From assembly GCF_050410775.1 (NCBI RefSeq), contig NZ_CP191229.1: 64,000 nucleotides of DNA, one strand, 5' to 3'. Position numbers and translations under genes: made by a program. Positions 42,617 to 52,056 of the stretch are shown piece by piece (position 1 is the stretch's first letter; the number at the start of each line of letters is the position of its first letter). This DNA comes from Erwinia sp050410775. GTDB taxonomy: Bacteria > Pseudomonadota > Gammaproteobacteria > Enterobacterales > Enterobacteriaceae. The notes beneath the pieces were generated by a model. It saw only the letters and a list, made by a program, of their open reading frames with translations, was not told where the DNA came from and did no database searches.

Positions 42617-43696
42617 ATGAACCCGATCGCTGTTCGCTGGACCGGAATGATTCTTCTCTCCGGCCTGGCCGTTGCAGGCCTGGAAAGCCTGCATCTGCCC
42701 GCCGCTCTGCTGCTGGGACCAATGGCTGCGGGGATAGTCTTTGCCATTCGCGATAAGCCGGTGACTATCCATCGCTATCTGCTTTATCTGGCGCAGGGCG
42801 TCGTCGGTTGTATGATCGCCCGATCGATCCCGGTGACCATCTTTGCGGAGATAGGGAAAAGCTGGCCGCTTTTTGCCTTCACCATTTTGGCCGTTATCGC
42901 CACCAGCACGCTGCTGGGGGGCCTGCTGACACGCTGGCAAATATTACCCGGCTCAACGGCTATCTGGGGCGCGTCTCCCGGCGCGGCAACAGTAATGACA
43001 CTGATGTCGGAAAGTTACGGTGCAGACAGTCGTCTCGTAGCCTTGATGCAATATATGCGGGTGATGGTGGTGGCGATTATTGCCACCCTGGTGGCGCGGA
43101 TATGGGCTCCGCCAACCGGAACTGTCGCCAGCGCGAGCTTCGATCTCTTCTCGCCCGTTATCTGGTCATCATTTGGTGCCACGGCGGCGCTTATCATCGG
43201 CGGCATTATGCTCAGCCTGGTGTTGCGTATTCCCGCCGGCCCTTTACTTCTTACCCTGGCGGGTGGGGTGATCGCGCAGGATACGGGACTTCTGACCATT
43301 GAATTACCGCCAGCGCTGCTGATGACTGCTTACGCAATTATTGGCTGGAGTATTGGCCTTCGCTTTAACCGCGCTATATTGCTCTATGCGGCAAAAACCC
43401 TTCCCCGTCTGCTGATGTCTATTGCGGTGCTGGTGGCTATCTGTGGCTTTTTTGCTTACCTGCTGGTGAGATTTGCGGGTATTGATCCGCTGACGGCTTA
43501 TCTCGCTACCAGTCCGGGCGGCGCAGACTCTGTGGCGATTATTGCCGCCGCCAGCCATGTGGATATGCCTTTCGTGATGGCGATGCAGACAGGGCGATTT
43601 ATTCTGGTTCTTCTGACGGGCCCTGCGCTGGCGCGCTGGGTAACGAGGATGATGTCTGACCGCTGGCGCAAGAAAGAAGAGGATAGTTCTCCCTGA
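42617..43696 (+). CDS. AbrB-family (ammonia monooxygenase-like) membrane protein
   Basis: A 359-residue integral membrane protein with ten or so spans in two similar halves, each with a PGGA(A/D)-type segment (WGASPGAATVMTLMSES and TSPGGADSVAIIAA). This is the pattern of the PF05145 AbrB/YdhC-like transporter family. The substrate is unknown. CAGGAGCCAGG precedes the ATG. Confidence 0.82.
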   Translation: MNPIAVRWTGMILLSGLAVAGLESLHLPAALLLGPMAAGIVFAIRDKPVTIHRYLLYLAQGVVGCMIARSIPVTIFAEIGKSWPLFAFTILAVIATSTLLGGLLTRWQILPGSTAIWGASPGAATVMTLMSESYGADSRLVALMQYMRVMVVAIIATLVARIWAPPTGTVASASFDLFSPVIWSSFGATAALIIGGIMLSLVLRIPAGPLLLTLAGGVIAQDTGLLTIELPPALLMTAYAIIGWSIGLRFNRAILLYAAKTLPRLLMSIAVLVAICGFFAYLLVRFAGIDPLTAYLATSPGGADSVAIIAAASHVDMPFVMAMQTGRFILVLLTGPALARWVTRMMSDRWRKKEEDSSP

Positions 43697-43745
43697 AGGC
43701 GGCTGGTAAAACATCCGGCAGGAGAAGGGCGCCGATTTGGACAGA

Positions 43746-43950
43746 ATAAAAAGGCCACGCTTCAGAGTGGCCTTAGTCTGCTGGCAATTGTAAAGCGAGG
43801 GGAACAGGGACTGGGAGTAAAGCGTCCCGCGCTATGGACGGCGCGGGCCGAGCTATCAGGGACGATGCTTTTTGCGTCTTTACGAGCAGGCCCTGTTCCC
43901 GGAGCCAGCGTGTTGTCAAAAATCGCAGGCCACTCTTCAGAGTGGCCTTT
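43746..43950. repeat. Structured intergenic element bounded by two similar hairpins
   Basis: Two nearly identical hairpins, AAGGCCAC/GTGGCCTT (43751-43774) and AGGCCACT/AGTGGCCT (43927-43948), flank about 150 bases. Inside are a 10-bp inverted repeat GGGAACAGGG (43800-43809) with CCCTGTTCCC (43891-43900) and a CCCGCGC/GCGCGGG hairpin (43826-43847). It lies between convergent genes, so the outer hairpins can act as bidirectional terminators. A 62-codon minus-strand frame covers it but is probably incidental. Confidence 0.6.
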
Positions 43951-43961
43951 AAATATCCCAA

Positions 43962-46001
43962 TCAGGTTTCGGGGAAAGGCATGGTACTGCCTGGCGCTTC
44001 CCGGTGAATATGCAGGAAGGTTAAATGCCGTTCATATTGATCCAGAATATCGTTAATGATCTGCTCGCGGGTGTAGTCCATCAGGTCATTGCCCTGGGTG
44101 CCCTCTAGCAGGAAAGTCTCCAGGCGGAAATAATCCGATTTACCGCTGCGCGCCCGATAGGTAAAGCCTGGTACGGAATAACGCTGAGGCCAGATCTGAT
44201 AGAGGAAGCTCTGCTCTTCCCCCAGGTTCACCAGCATCTCCAGGTGATTGAGACGTTCATCCTCAAGCGGGGGCAGTTCACTTACCTGAACTTTCGCGCC
44301 ACGGCGCTCCAGCTCCATCGCCACTTCTTCCATGGCAGGACGGCAGACGGTATCGAGCATTTTCTTCGTATGCGTGCTGCCTGGATAATGCATTACGCGG
44401 GAAATTCGCTGCTTCCAGTTCAGACGGTCTTCGCGCGTCACCGGAATAGGTGGGGTACTCACCGTACAGCTTGCCCGGCGATGGTCTTCGACCTTAAGTG
44501 ATTTATAAAGACCGGCCATCACAAAGAACATAACAAAGCTGAAGGGGAGTCCCATGATCACCGTGGTTTTCTGTAGCGCAGTGATGCCGTTAACCATCAG
44601 CATTCCCAGCGTCAGTAAACCGATCGCCAGCGACCAGAAAATGCGCAGCCAGTTTGGCGCATCGTTATTAATATCGGCAAGGCGTGAAGTGAAATTGCCC
44701 AGCACAAGCGAACCTGAATCCGCCGAGGTTACATAAAACAGCAGTCCCGTAATGGTGGCAACCGAGGCGCTGAAGGTGAAAGCGGGGTACTGCGCCAGCA
44801 GACTGTAGAAGCCGCGTTCCGGGTGCGCTATGGTTTCCTGGGCCAGCGCGAGATTGCCGTGAATAATTTCATGCAATGCGCTGTTACCAAAGATCGACAG
44901 CCACAGCAGGGTGAAGATAAAGGGAATGGTCAGCGTACCAACCACAAACTGGCGGATGGTTCTACCGCGGGAAATGCGGGCCAGAAACAGTCCCACAAAC
45001 GGTGACCAGGCAACCCACCATGCCCAGAAAAACAGCGTCCAGTTGTTCATCCACTCCGTCGGGCGGTCAAAGGCAAAGCTATTGAGGGTCATGCCCATAA
45101 AGCGGTTGATGTAGTCGCCAACGTTCAGCACCAGCGCATTAAGCAGAAAACTGGTGTCGCCCATAAACAGAACGAACAGAATCAGGCCCAGCGACAGCAG
45201 CACATTCAGTTCTGAAAGAAGACGAATCCCTTTATTCACGCCGGAGGTGACGGAAATGGTCGCCATAATCACCGAGAGCACGATCAAAGCTGCCTGCGCG
45301 GTAAGCCCTTCGGGGACATCAAAAAGGACGTTCAGGCCATAATTCAGCTGGACCACACCGATACCCAACGTGGTGGCGATACCAAATATAGTGCCGATAA
45401 CGGCGGCAATATCCACCGAATGGCCGATGGGCCCATTAATGCGCTTGCCGAAAATAGGGTACAGAGCGGAACGGATGGTCAGAGGCAGACCGTAGCGGTA
45501 GCTGAAGTAACCCAGCGCGATCCCCATCAGGGCATACATCGCCCAGCCGGTCAGTCCATAGTGAAACAGGGTCCAGACCATTGCCTGACGCGCGGCCTCC
45601 ATCGTCTGGCCCTGGCCTTCCGGCGGCATCATATACTGCGTCACCGGCTCTGCAACGGAGAAAAACATCAGGTCGATGCCGATACCGGCGGCAAAGAGCA
45701 TGGCTGTCCAGCTCAGCAGGCTGAATTCAGGCTTCGACTGTTCCGGCCCAAGCTTAATTGAACCAAAGCGGGAAGCGGCGATAAATACGACAAAGACAAT
45801 ATAGAGGGTTGCTGCGAGCAGATAATACCAGCCAAACGTATTTGACACCCATTCCAGCACGCGATCGATCCCGCGGTCGGCGAAATCAGTAAAAAAGATC
45901 GTGGTGAATGAAAACAGCAGGATCAGTAATGCGGAAGAGTAAAAAACCACAGGATTAATGCGGTCCTTTTGGGGCGTTTCTTGAATAACAGTCACGGGCA
46001 T
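43962..46001 (-). CDS. betT: BCCT-family high-affinity choline transporter
   Basis: A 679-residue betaine/choline/carnitine transporter with twelve membrane spans, close to E. coli BetT (677). The start MPVTVIQETPQKDRINPVVF has GGAGAAC upstream. The conserved Trp-rich segment NNWTLFFWAWWVAWSPFVGLF lies in the eighth-span region. A long hydrophilic C-terminal tail (from about residue 540) is typical of osmosensing BetT proteins. It is likely the uptake step for the BetA-BetB pathway encoded at the left edge, although 43 kb away. Confidence 0.9.
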   Translation of the reverse strand: MPVTVIQETPQKDRINPVVFYSSALLILLFSFTTIFFTDFADRGIDRVLEWVSNTFGWYYLLAATLYIVFVVFIAASRFGSIKLGPEQSKPEFSLLSWTAMLFAAGIGIDLMFFSVAEPVTQYMMPPEGQGQTMEAARQAMVWTLFHYGLTGWAMYALMGIALGYFSYRYGLPLTIRSALYPIFGKRINGPIGHSVDIAAVIGTIFGIATTLGIGVVQLNYGLNVLFDVPEGLTAQAALIVLSVIMATISVTSGVNKGIRLLSELNVLLSLGLILFVLFMGDTSFLLNALVLNVGDYINRFMGMTLNSFAFDRPTEWMNNWTLFFWAWWVAWSPFVGLFLARISRGRTIRQFVVGTLTIPFIFTLLWLSIFGNSALHEIIHGNLALAQETIAHPERGFYSLLAQYPAFTFSASVATITGLLFYVTSADSGSLVLGNFTSRLADINNDAPNWLRIFWSLAIGLLTLGMLMVNGITALQKTTVIMGLPFSFVMFFVMAGLYKSLKVEDHRRASCTVSTPPIPVTREDRLNWKQRISRVMHYPGSTHTKKMLDTVCRPAMEEVAMELERRGAKVQVSELPPLEDERLNHLEMLVNLGEEQSFLYQIWPQRYSVPGFTYRARSGKSDYFRLETFLLEGTQGNDLMDYTREQIINDILDQYERHLTFLHIHREAPGSTMPFPET

Positions 46002-46390
46002 ACGTTCTCCAATAACGTGCAGAAGAATTGACCTGACCTTCACAAAGCGTGCCTTAGCGCATACTGGGAAACCCGCCGCATATCCGCTAATTACACTGGG
46101 GAAGCACTCAGGAGAGGATTTAACCTGTTGTTTTAACTATTTTAATTATTGAATTTAACCGCCTCCTTACCATTTGACAGAAAATATTTAACGACAAGGA
46201 TAGGTTTTATTGATTGAGTGTTCAATTAAAAATAACCAGAAAATTGACGGATGGCGAAATTTAAACCCCTGAAAGGGTAATGTTATGACAGGCTAATTTG
46301 ATTTAGGCACAGCTTGTGAAAGGGATTGTTGGCTTTTATGGAGAAGGTGCTGAGCGGACTGAAAAGAATAAACGCGTATAGGAAAAGATA
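46002..46390. promoter_or_regulatory. AT-rich intergenic region upstream of betT
   Basis: About 390 bases without a supportable gene. It presumably contains the betT promoter on the minus strand; no specific operator was recognised. Confidence 0.4.
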
Positions 46391-46445
46391 TAACAGCCAT
46401 CACGCCATCAGCGGTGGACCGCTAACGGCATGATGGCGGCTGTTA
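46391..46445 (-). terminator. Hairpin overlapping the DUF1471 gene stop
   Basis: TAACAGCC/GGCTGTTA outer arms (46391-46398 and 46438-46445) with an inner CCATCA/TGATGG pairing. Its right arm includes the stop codon. Confidence 0.55.
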
Positions 46446-46700
46446 TTTATAGATGACGGCGGTGCCATGCAGGTTGTTCTGACCAGAGGTCGAAGTAATG
46501 CGGAAAGACTTTGCACCTGCAACTTCGGCTTTCTCCGCCAGCTGCGCTTCAAGCGAGGTCAGATTGGAACTTGCCGTAGCGCTGACCACGCCGGCTTTCT
46601 GCTGGTCAAGCGGCGCGCTGTCAACCAGCTCGGCAGCAAAGCTGGTGAAAGACATAGAAGTCAGTGCAAGGGCGGCCAGGGTCATTTTCAGGTTTTTCAT
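46446..46700 (-). CDS. DUF1471 (YdgH/BhsA/McbA-type) small periplasmic protein
   Basis: An 85-residue protein whose stop codon lies at 46443-46445. It has a signal peptide MKNLKMTLAALALTSMSFTS ending FAA, then a single BhsA-like domain (QQKAGVVSATASSNLTSLEAQL and SFRITSTSGQNNLHGTAVIYK). Such proteins are induced by stress and affect biofilm or outer-membrane permeability. The start at 46700 gives a proper signal peptide; the longer frame to 46718 is unlikely. It is divergent from the TetR gene at 46994. Confidence 0.88.
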
Positions 46701-46993
46701 GATGCGATCTCTCTTCAATTCAGGTGAGGTTTGTCTCGTTCTTGCTATTTACTAGCAATCGTTAATTAAATGCTATGCCTCCTGACGCCGCGGGTCAATG
46801 ATATTTTATTATCGATCGTTAAATTAAAGGTCAACCCATTGATCTTTAATCTGATAAATTTTTTGAAAAGGACGATAAAGGCCTGCATTTTGCGGGCCAG
46901 ATCCGGTAAAAAGAGAAACCTCGACAGCCGTGGGTAAAATTTTTATAATGATCGGTAATTTATTTCAGTAGCGCATCAGCTAAGTGAGGATGT

Positions 46994-47656
46994 ATGACTG
47001 ACCGCCCGAGTGATTTGCCTAAAAACCGGGGACGGCCAAAAACGTTTAACCGGGAGGCCGCATTAGATAAAGCGCTTGAGCTTTTCTGGCGTCATGGCTA
47101 TGAAGGGACTTCGTTGTCTGACCTGGTGGAAGCGACGGGAGCCAAAGCCCCGACGCTTTATGCCGAATTTACCAATAAAGAGGGGCTGTTCTGCGCGGCC
47201 GTTGAGCGCTATACGGAAAGATTTTCCGGACAGCGAAAAACGGCCCTCTGCTGCCCGGAACTCAGCGTGATGGAGAGCGTTGAGCGCTATTTTCGCTCTA
47301 CGGCGCTCTGTTTTACCGACGGCAATAATCCGGCGGGCTGTTTCTTTATCTGTACCTCAACGGCCCTCTCAGCTGACTCAGCGGGCGTTGCCGATATGCT
47401 CCGCGAGCGCCATCGCCATCAGGAAAATGAACTGAAAACGTTTCTGCTTGAACGTCAGCAGAAGGGAGAGCTGGAGGCCGGAACCAATATTGACAGACTG
47501 GCAGGCTATCTGGTCTGCCTGTTACAGGGAATGTCAGTCCGGGCGCGCGAAGGGGCGACCCGTGAAGATCTGGATGAGATTATCACGACATTGATGCAGC
47601 AATGGCCTACGCTTAGCCGGCTGGGCGCTGATGTAACCGAAGCCGTAAGTTTATAA
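46994..47656 (+). CDS. TetR-family transcriptional regulator
   Basis: A 220-residue regulator. The N-terminal helix-turn-helix runs NREAALDKALELFWRHGYEGTSLSDLVEATGAKAPTLYAEFTNKEGLF (residues about 18-66). The C-terminal ligand domain is cysteine-containing (CFTDGNNPAGCFFICTS), as in redox- or electrophile-responsive relatives. It is 11 bases upstream of msrA on the same strand, which suggests a link to oxidative stress. Confidence 0.88.
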   Translation: MTDRPSDLPKNRGRPKTFNREAALDKALELFWRHGYEGTSLSDLVEATGAKAPTLYAEFTNKEGLFCAAVERYTERFSGQRKTALCCPELSVMESVERYFRSTALCFTDGNNPAGCFFICTSTALSADSAGVADMLRERHRHQENELKTFLLERQQKGELEAGTNIDRLAGYLVCLLQGMSVRAREGATREDLDEIITTLMQQWPTLSRLGADVTEAVSL

Positions 47657-47667
47657 CAGGAGTCTTC

Positions 47668-48198
47668 ATGACCTTAGAATATGCAACCATCGCCGGAGGC
47701 TGCTTCTGGTGTACCGAAGCGGTTTTCAAACAGATTAACGGCGTCGAAACCGTTGAAAGCGGCTATACGGGCGGAGAGGTAGCTAATCCTACTTACCGAC
47801 AGGTCTGTAACGGCGACACCGGCCACGCCGAAGCGATTCGTCTGGGTTTCGATCCTGAGAAGATTAGCTACGGAGAGCTGCTCGATATCAGCTTTGCCAC
47901 CCACGATCCTACTCAGCTTAACCGCCAGGGTAACGATATCGGCACGCAGTACCGGTCAGCCATTTTTCCGGCCAGCGAAGCGCAGGCCATCGAAGCCAAA
48001 GCCGCGATTGCCCGTGCTCAGGCCGATCACAGCGACCCTGTGGTGACGACGATTGAAAAGGCAGCGGAATGGTATCCTGCCGAGGATTATCACCAGAACT
48101 ACTGGGAGGGTGAAGGGCAGGAGAATCGCTACTGCATGGCGGTGATCCCACCGAAGCTGCAAAAACTGCATAAGCGTTACGCAGATAAAACGAAGTAA
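47668..48198 (+). CDS. msrA: Peptide methionine-S-sulfoxide reductase
   Basis: A 176-residue short-form MsrA with the catalytic GCFWCTEAVF near residue 11 and YHQNYWEGEGQENRYC at the C-terminus; the second Cys in the latter fits a resolving residue. It repairs oxidised methionine. It is probably co-transcribed with the TetR gene. It differs from the longer E. coli MsrA (212), so a second msrA may exist elsewhere in the genome. Confidence 0.94.
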   Translation: MTLEYATIAGGCFWCTEAVFKQINGVETVESGYTGGEVANPTYRQVCNGDTGHAEAIRLGFDPEKISYGELLDISFATHDPTQLNRQGNDIGTQYRSAIFPASEAQAIEAKAAIARAQADHSDPVVTTIEKAAEWYPAEDYHQNYWEGEGQENRYCMAVIPPKLQKLHKRYADKTK

Positions 48199-48316
48199 AC
48201 CCTGAGCTTTCTAAAACGCCAGCACCTTTCCGAAGCTGCTGGCGCGCTTACCAGAAGCAGAATACGCGCATCTTCCTTTCCGATCGTCCGTTCATCCTCT
48301 TCCCAGATTTCTCCCG

Positions 48317-49570
48317 CTAAACCTGCTTTTTGCTCAGTTTCAGCCCTACCAGCAGCGCCACTCCAAGCAGCGAAGCGATAAAGGCCGTGATGCCGCCCCA
48401 GCCAAAATGCGTCCAGAAAATGCCGCCCGGTGTCCCGGCCAGGCTGGAGCCAAGATAGTAGCTGAACAGGTAGAGAGATGAAGCCTGACCCCGCGCCCGC
48501 CGTGCCCGTGGGCCTATCCAGCCGCTGGCGACGGCATGGGAGGCAAAAAATCCGGCGGTGAAGAGCATCATTCCCGCAAAAATTCCCCAGAGGTGGCTGC
48601 TCAACGTCAGCAACGCCCCGGCTAACATTACCGCTGTGGAGAGGAGTAATACCGGCGCGCGGCCATACCGGGCGGTCAATGCGCCCGCCCGCGGAGAACT
48701 CCAGGAGCCGGTCAGATAAACAACCGACAGCAGACCCACTACCGCCTGACTCAGTGACCAGGGCGGCGCCATCAGGCGGTAGCCGATATAGTTAAACAGC
48801 GTCACAAAGGCGCCCATCAGCAGAAAGCCTTCGGCAAACAGCAGCGGCAGGCCTGGATCGCGCCAGTGCAGGCGGAAGCCGATCGCCAGACTTCGCGGCT
48901 TCAGCGACGCAGGCCGGAAGTGTCGGGAAGGGGGCAAAATTTTCCAGAACAGCAGTGCAGCAGCCAGCGCGAAACAGCCCGTCACGGTAACGGCGAGCCG
49001 CCATGAGCTGAAATCGGCAATAATACCGCTCAGCAATCTGCCGCTCATGCCGCCGATGGAGTTTCCACTGATATAGAGTCCCATCGAAAAAGCCAGGGCG
49101 GAGGGATGCACCTCTTCGCTCAGCCAGGTCATGCCAACCGCCGCTACGCCGCTCAGCGCCAGCCCAGTCAGCGCCCGCATCGCCAGGACGCCGTGCCAGC
49201 TGCTCATGCCGGCAGAGATCAGCGTGAAAACGGCGGCCATCAGCAGGGCGGTTACCATAACCGACTTGCGGCCAACGGCATCTGACAGCGGGCCGGTAAT
49301 CAGTAAGCCGAGCGCCAGCAGGCCAGTCGAAACCGACAGAGAAAGACTGCTGGCGGCCGGTGAAACGCCAAACTCTTCAGAAAGCGCGGGCATCAGTGGC
49401 TGAACGCAATAGAGAAGCGCGAAGGTGGCAAGCCCGGCAGAGAACAGCGCCAGCGTGGCAAGCAGGTAGTCGCGCGTCCCGCGTTTAATATGTTCACTGC
49501 CTGAAACGTCGGACCGCACGGCACGCTCGCGGCTCTTTTTCAGCCTGGTGAGCTGAGCAAAGTGATTCAC
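48317..49570 (-). CDS. ynfM: MFS transporter YnfM
   Basis: A 417-residue, twelve-span major facilitator protein. It has the GPLSDAVGRKSVMV motif A after span 2 and the MRALTGLALSGVAAVGM motif of efflux-type members. A 40-residue hydrophilic N-terminal extension precedes the first span. It is divergent from the LysR gene ynfL with a 92-base gap, as in E. coli. The substrate is unknown. Confidence 0.9.
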   Translation of the reverse strand: MNHFAQLTRLKKSRERAVRSDVSGSEHIKRGTRDYLLATLALFSAGLATFALLYCVQPLMPALSEEFGVSPAASSLSLSVSTGLLALGLLITGPLSDAVGRKSVMVTALLMAAVFTLISAGMSSWHGVLAMRALTGLALSGVAAVGMTWLSEEVHPSALAFSMGLYISGNSIGGMSGRLLSGIIADFSSWRLAVTVTGCFALAAALLFWKILPPSRHFRPASLKPRSLAIGFRLHWRDPGLPLLFAEGFLLMGAFVTLFNYIGYRLMAPPWSLSQAVVGLLSVVYLTGSWSSPRAGALTARYGRAPVLLLSTAVMLAGALLTLSSHLWGIFAGMMLFTAGFFASHAVASGWIGPRARRARGQASSLYLFSYYLGSSLAGTPGGIFWTHFGWGGITAFIASLLGVALLVGLKLSKKQV

Positions 49571-49662
49571 ATCGGATTTCCTGAGAGAAGTGTCAGAACA
49601 CTGTAATAAGCAGTGAATATGCTGTCTAATATATTAATACTCTTAAATGATATGTTTAAAAT

Positions 49663-50556
49663 ATGAATATTGAGCTGCGCCATCTGCGCTACTTTATTGC
49701 CGTTGCCGAGGAGCTGCATTTTGGTCGGGCTGCTCAGCGGCTGAACATCTCGCAACCGCCACTCAGCCAGCAGATCCAGACGCTTGAACAGCAGATCGGC
49801 GCCAGGCTGTTTGCCAGAACGAATCGCAGCGTGCAGCTCACGGTGGCCGGTCAGGTATTTCTGGTGGATGCCCGCCAGATTCTGCACAGCGTGACGCTGG
49901 CAGCAGATAAAGCCTCGCGGCTGCACCGCGGCGATGAGGGCGAACTCAGGATCGGTTTTACCTCTTCAGCACCCTTTATCTCTGTGGTTTCCGATGCGCT
50001 TTTCACCTTCCGGCAGCGCCACCCGTCGGTGCATATTCAGATGCAGGAGATCAATACCCGTCAGCAGCTGGAGCCGCTGAATGAGGGGCGCCTGGATTTG
50101 GGCGTCATGCGCAACACGGCGCTGCCCGCAACATTGCAGCACCAGCTAATCCTGCGGGAACCGCTGTTTGCCGTGGTGCACCGGGCGCACCAGCTGGCGG
50201 GAAAAGCATCGCTCTCTGTGTCCGACCTGGCGAGTGAACCTTTCGTTTTCTTCGATCCCAGCGTGGGCACGGCGCTTTACAGCGAGACGCTGGCGCTGCT
50301 TGAACGTTATCAGATCGTGCCGGACATCGCTCAGGAAGTGGGCGAAGCGATGACGATTCTGGGGCTGGTGGCGACCGGTTTGGGCGTCTCCATACTGCCT
50401 GACTCATTCCGGCGCGTGCGGCTGGAAGATCTCTGCTGGATCCCGCTGCGGGAGAAAGATGCCTGGTCTGAAGTCTGGCTGGTCTGGTCAGCACGGCGGG
50501 AAATGCGGGCGGTCATGCAGCGGATGAAAAGCTTACTTTTACAGGCGCATGGCTGA
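49663..50556 (+). CDS. ynfL: LysR-family regulator YnfL
   Basis: A 297-residue LysR protein. The N-terminal winged helix is LRHLRYFIAVAEELHFGRAAQRLNISQPPLSQQIQTLEQQIGARLF, followed by a periplasmic-binding-like effector domain. It is divergent from ynfM and is presumably its activator or repressor, acting in the short AT-rich gap. Confidence 0.92.
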   Translation: MNIELRHLRYFIAVAEELHFGRAAQRLNISQPPLSQQIQTLEQQIGARLFARTNRSVQLTVAGQVFLVDARQILHSVTLAADKASRLHRGDEGELRIGFTSSAPFISVVSDALFTFRQRHPSVHIQMQEINTRQQLEPLNEGRLDLGVMRNTALPATLQHQLILREPLFAVVHRAHQLAGKASLSVSDLASEPFVFFDPSVGTALYSETLALLERYQIVPDIAQEVGEAMTILGLVATGLGVSILPDSFRRVRLEDLCWIPLREKDAWSEVWLVWSARREMRAVMQRMKSLLLQAHG

Positions 50557-50692
50557 CGTTTTTTCGGGCATTACCACGATTTTATGTGCGGCTAATCACA
50601 TTCCGAATCAAATATTTGACGCCGTGTGGCGAAGTGTTTCACCATGACAGAATGGTTTATTTTGAAGCGCGAAAATAAGTGGGAGCAGGGGT

Positions 50693-51910
50693 GTGATAAC
50701 GGACGGTCAGCCTGGCCATATTGACCAGATCAAACAGACAAATGCCGGAGCAGTGTACCGGCTTATCGATCGGTTTGGCCCGATCTCGCGCATCGACCTG
50801 TCCAAAAAAGCCCAGCTCGCCCCCGCCAGCATCACCAAAATCGTGCGTGAAATGCTGGAAGCTCACCTGGTGCAGGAGACCGAGTTTCAGGATGCGGGCA
50901 GCCGGGGTCGTCCGGCGGTGGGCCTGATCCTGGATACCGTCGCCTGGCACTATTTATCGGCCCGCATCGGCAATGGCGAGATCACTTATGCGCTGCGGGA
51001 TCTGAGCAGCGCACTGGTGGTGGAAGAACTTTGCCCGCTGCCGGTAGAGGATGATGAGCCGCTTCTCGCCCGTATCGTTGCCGGAATTGACGCATTTTTT
51101 ATCCGCCATCAGCAGAAACTGGAACGCCTGACCGCCATCGCCATTACCCTGCCGGGTATTCTCAATACGGATAAAGGCATCGTTCACCGCATGCCGTTTT
51201 ATCATGTGGAAGATATGCCGCTGGGGGCCGAACTGGAAAAGCGCACCGGCCTGCCGGTTTACATCCAGCACGATATCTGCGCCTGGACAATGGCGGAGGC
51301 GCTGTTTGGGGCTTCTAAAGATGTCAGGGACGTGATTCAGGTGGTGATCGATCACAACGTAGGAGCGGGCGTTATCACCGGCGGCAGGCTGTTGCACAGC
51401 GGCAGCAGTACGCTGGTGGAGATAGGCCATACGCAGGTCGATCCGAACGGCAAGCAGTGCTACTGCGGCAATCATGGCTGTCTGGAAACCGTCGCCAGTA
51501 CCGAAAATCTGCTTGAGCTGGCCGCGCAGCGCATGCAGACCTCGTCAGAGACGAGCCTGCATAACTATCCGCTAAGCCTGGACACCCTGTGCGATGCGGC
51601 GATGAACGGCGACCGGCTGGCGAAAGAAATCATTACCGGCGTCGGTCAGAGCGTGGGGCGCATCCTGGCGATTATGGTTAACCTGTTCAACCCACAAAAA
51701 ATTTTGATAGGTTCTCCGCTTAACCGGGCTAAGGAAATTCTCCATCCCGCCATTGCCGACGCTATCCGCCGTCAGTCGCTCCCCGCCTACAGCGATGATA
51801 TCGAGGTGGCCTCCACCCATTTCTATAATCTTGGCACCATGCCCGGCGCGGCGCTGGTTAAGGACGCGCTTTATAACGGCACGTTGCTGGTCAAACTGCT
51901 TCAGGGATAA
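50693..51910 (+). CDS. mlc: Global glucose-PTS repressor Mlc
   Basis: A 405-residue ROK-family repressor. The N-terminal helix-turn-helix is AQLAPASITKIVREMLEAHLV, the ROK signature DHNVGAGVITGG lies in the middle, and the zinc site is GHTQVDPNGKQCYCGNHGCLE. It represses ptsG, manXYZ and malT in E. coli and is sequestered by EIICB-Glc. The start is GTG at 50693. Order mlc-ynfK is conserved. Confidence 0.95.
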   Translation: MITDGQPGHIDQIKQTNAGAVYRLIDRFGPISRIDLSKKAQLAPASITKIVREMLEAHLVQETEFQDAGSRGRPAVGLILDTVAWHYLSARIGNGEITYALRDLSSALVVEELCPLPVEDDEPLLARIVAGIDAFFIRHQQKLERLTAIAITLPGILNTDKGIVHRMPFYHVEDMPLGAELEKRTGLPVYIQHDICAWTMAEALFGASKDVRDVIQVVIDHNVGAGVITGGRLLHSGSSTLVEIGHTQVDPNGKQCYCGNHGCLETVASTENLLELAAQRMQTSSETSLHNYPLSLDTLCDAAMNGDRLAKEIITGVGQSVGRILAIMVNLFNPQKILIGSPLNRAKEILHPAIADAIRRQSLPAYSDDIEVASTHFYNLGTMPGAALVKDALYNGTLLVKLLQG

Positions 51911-52056
51911 ATTTTCCTTCCCCACCGCAAAATCGCACTTTGTGACAAAATATTGCGCTAACGCAAGCTGCTTTGTTACGCCCTGACCTAACATTTCCCG
52001 CTTGTAATGTTAACCAGTGTTTATCAGTTATGGTCAAAGCAGGCCTGGGGTGGAGC

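Noticed and set aside
43773..43961. A 62-codon minus-strand gene
   Set aside because: It is composed of hairpin and inverted-repeat sequence, with no convincing ribosome-binding site or domain.
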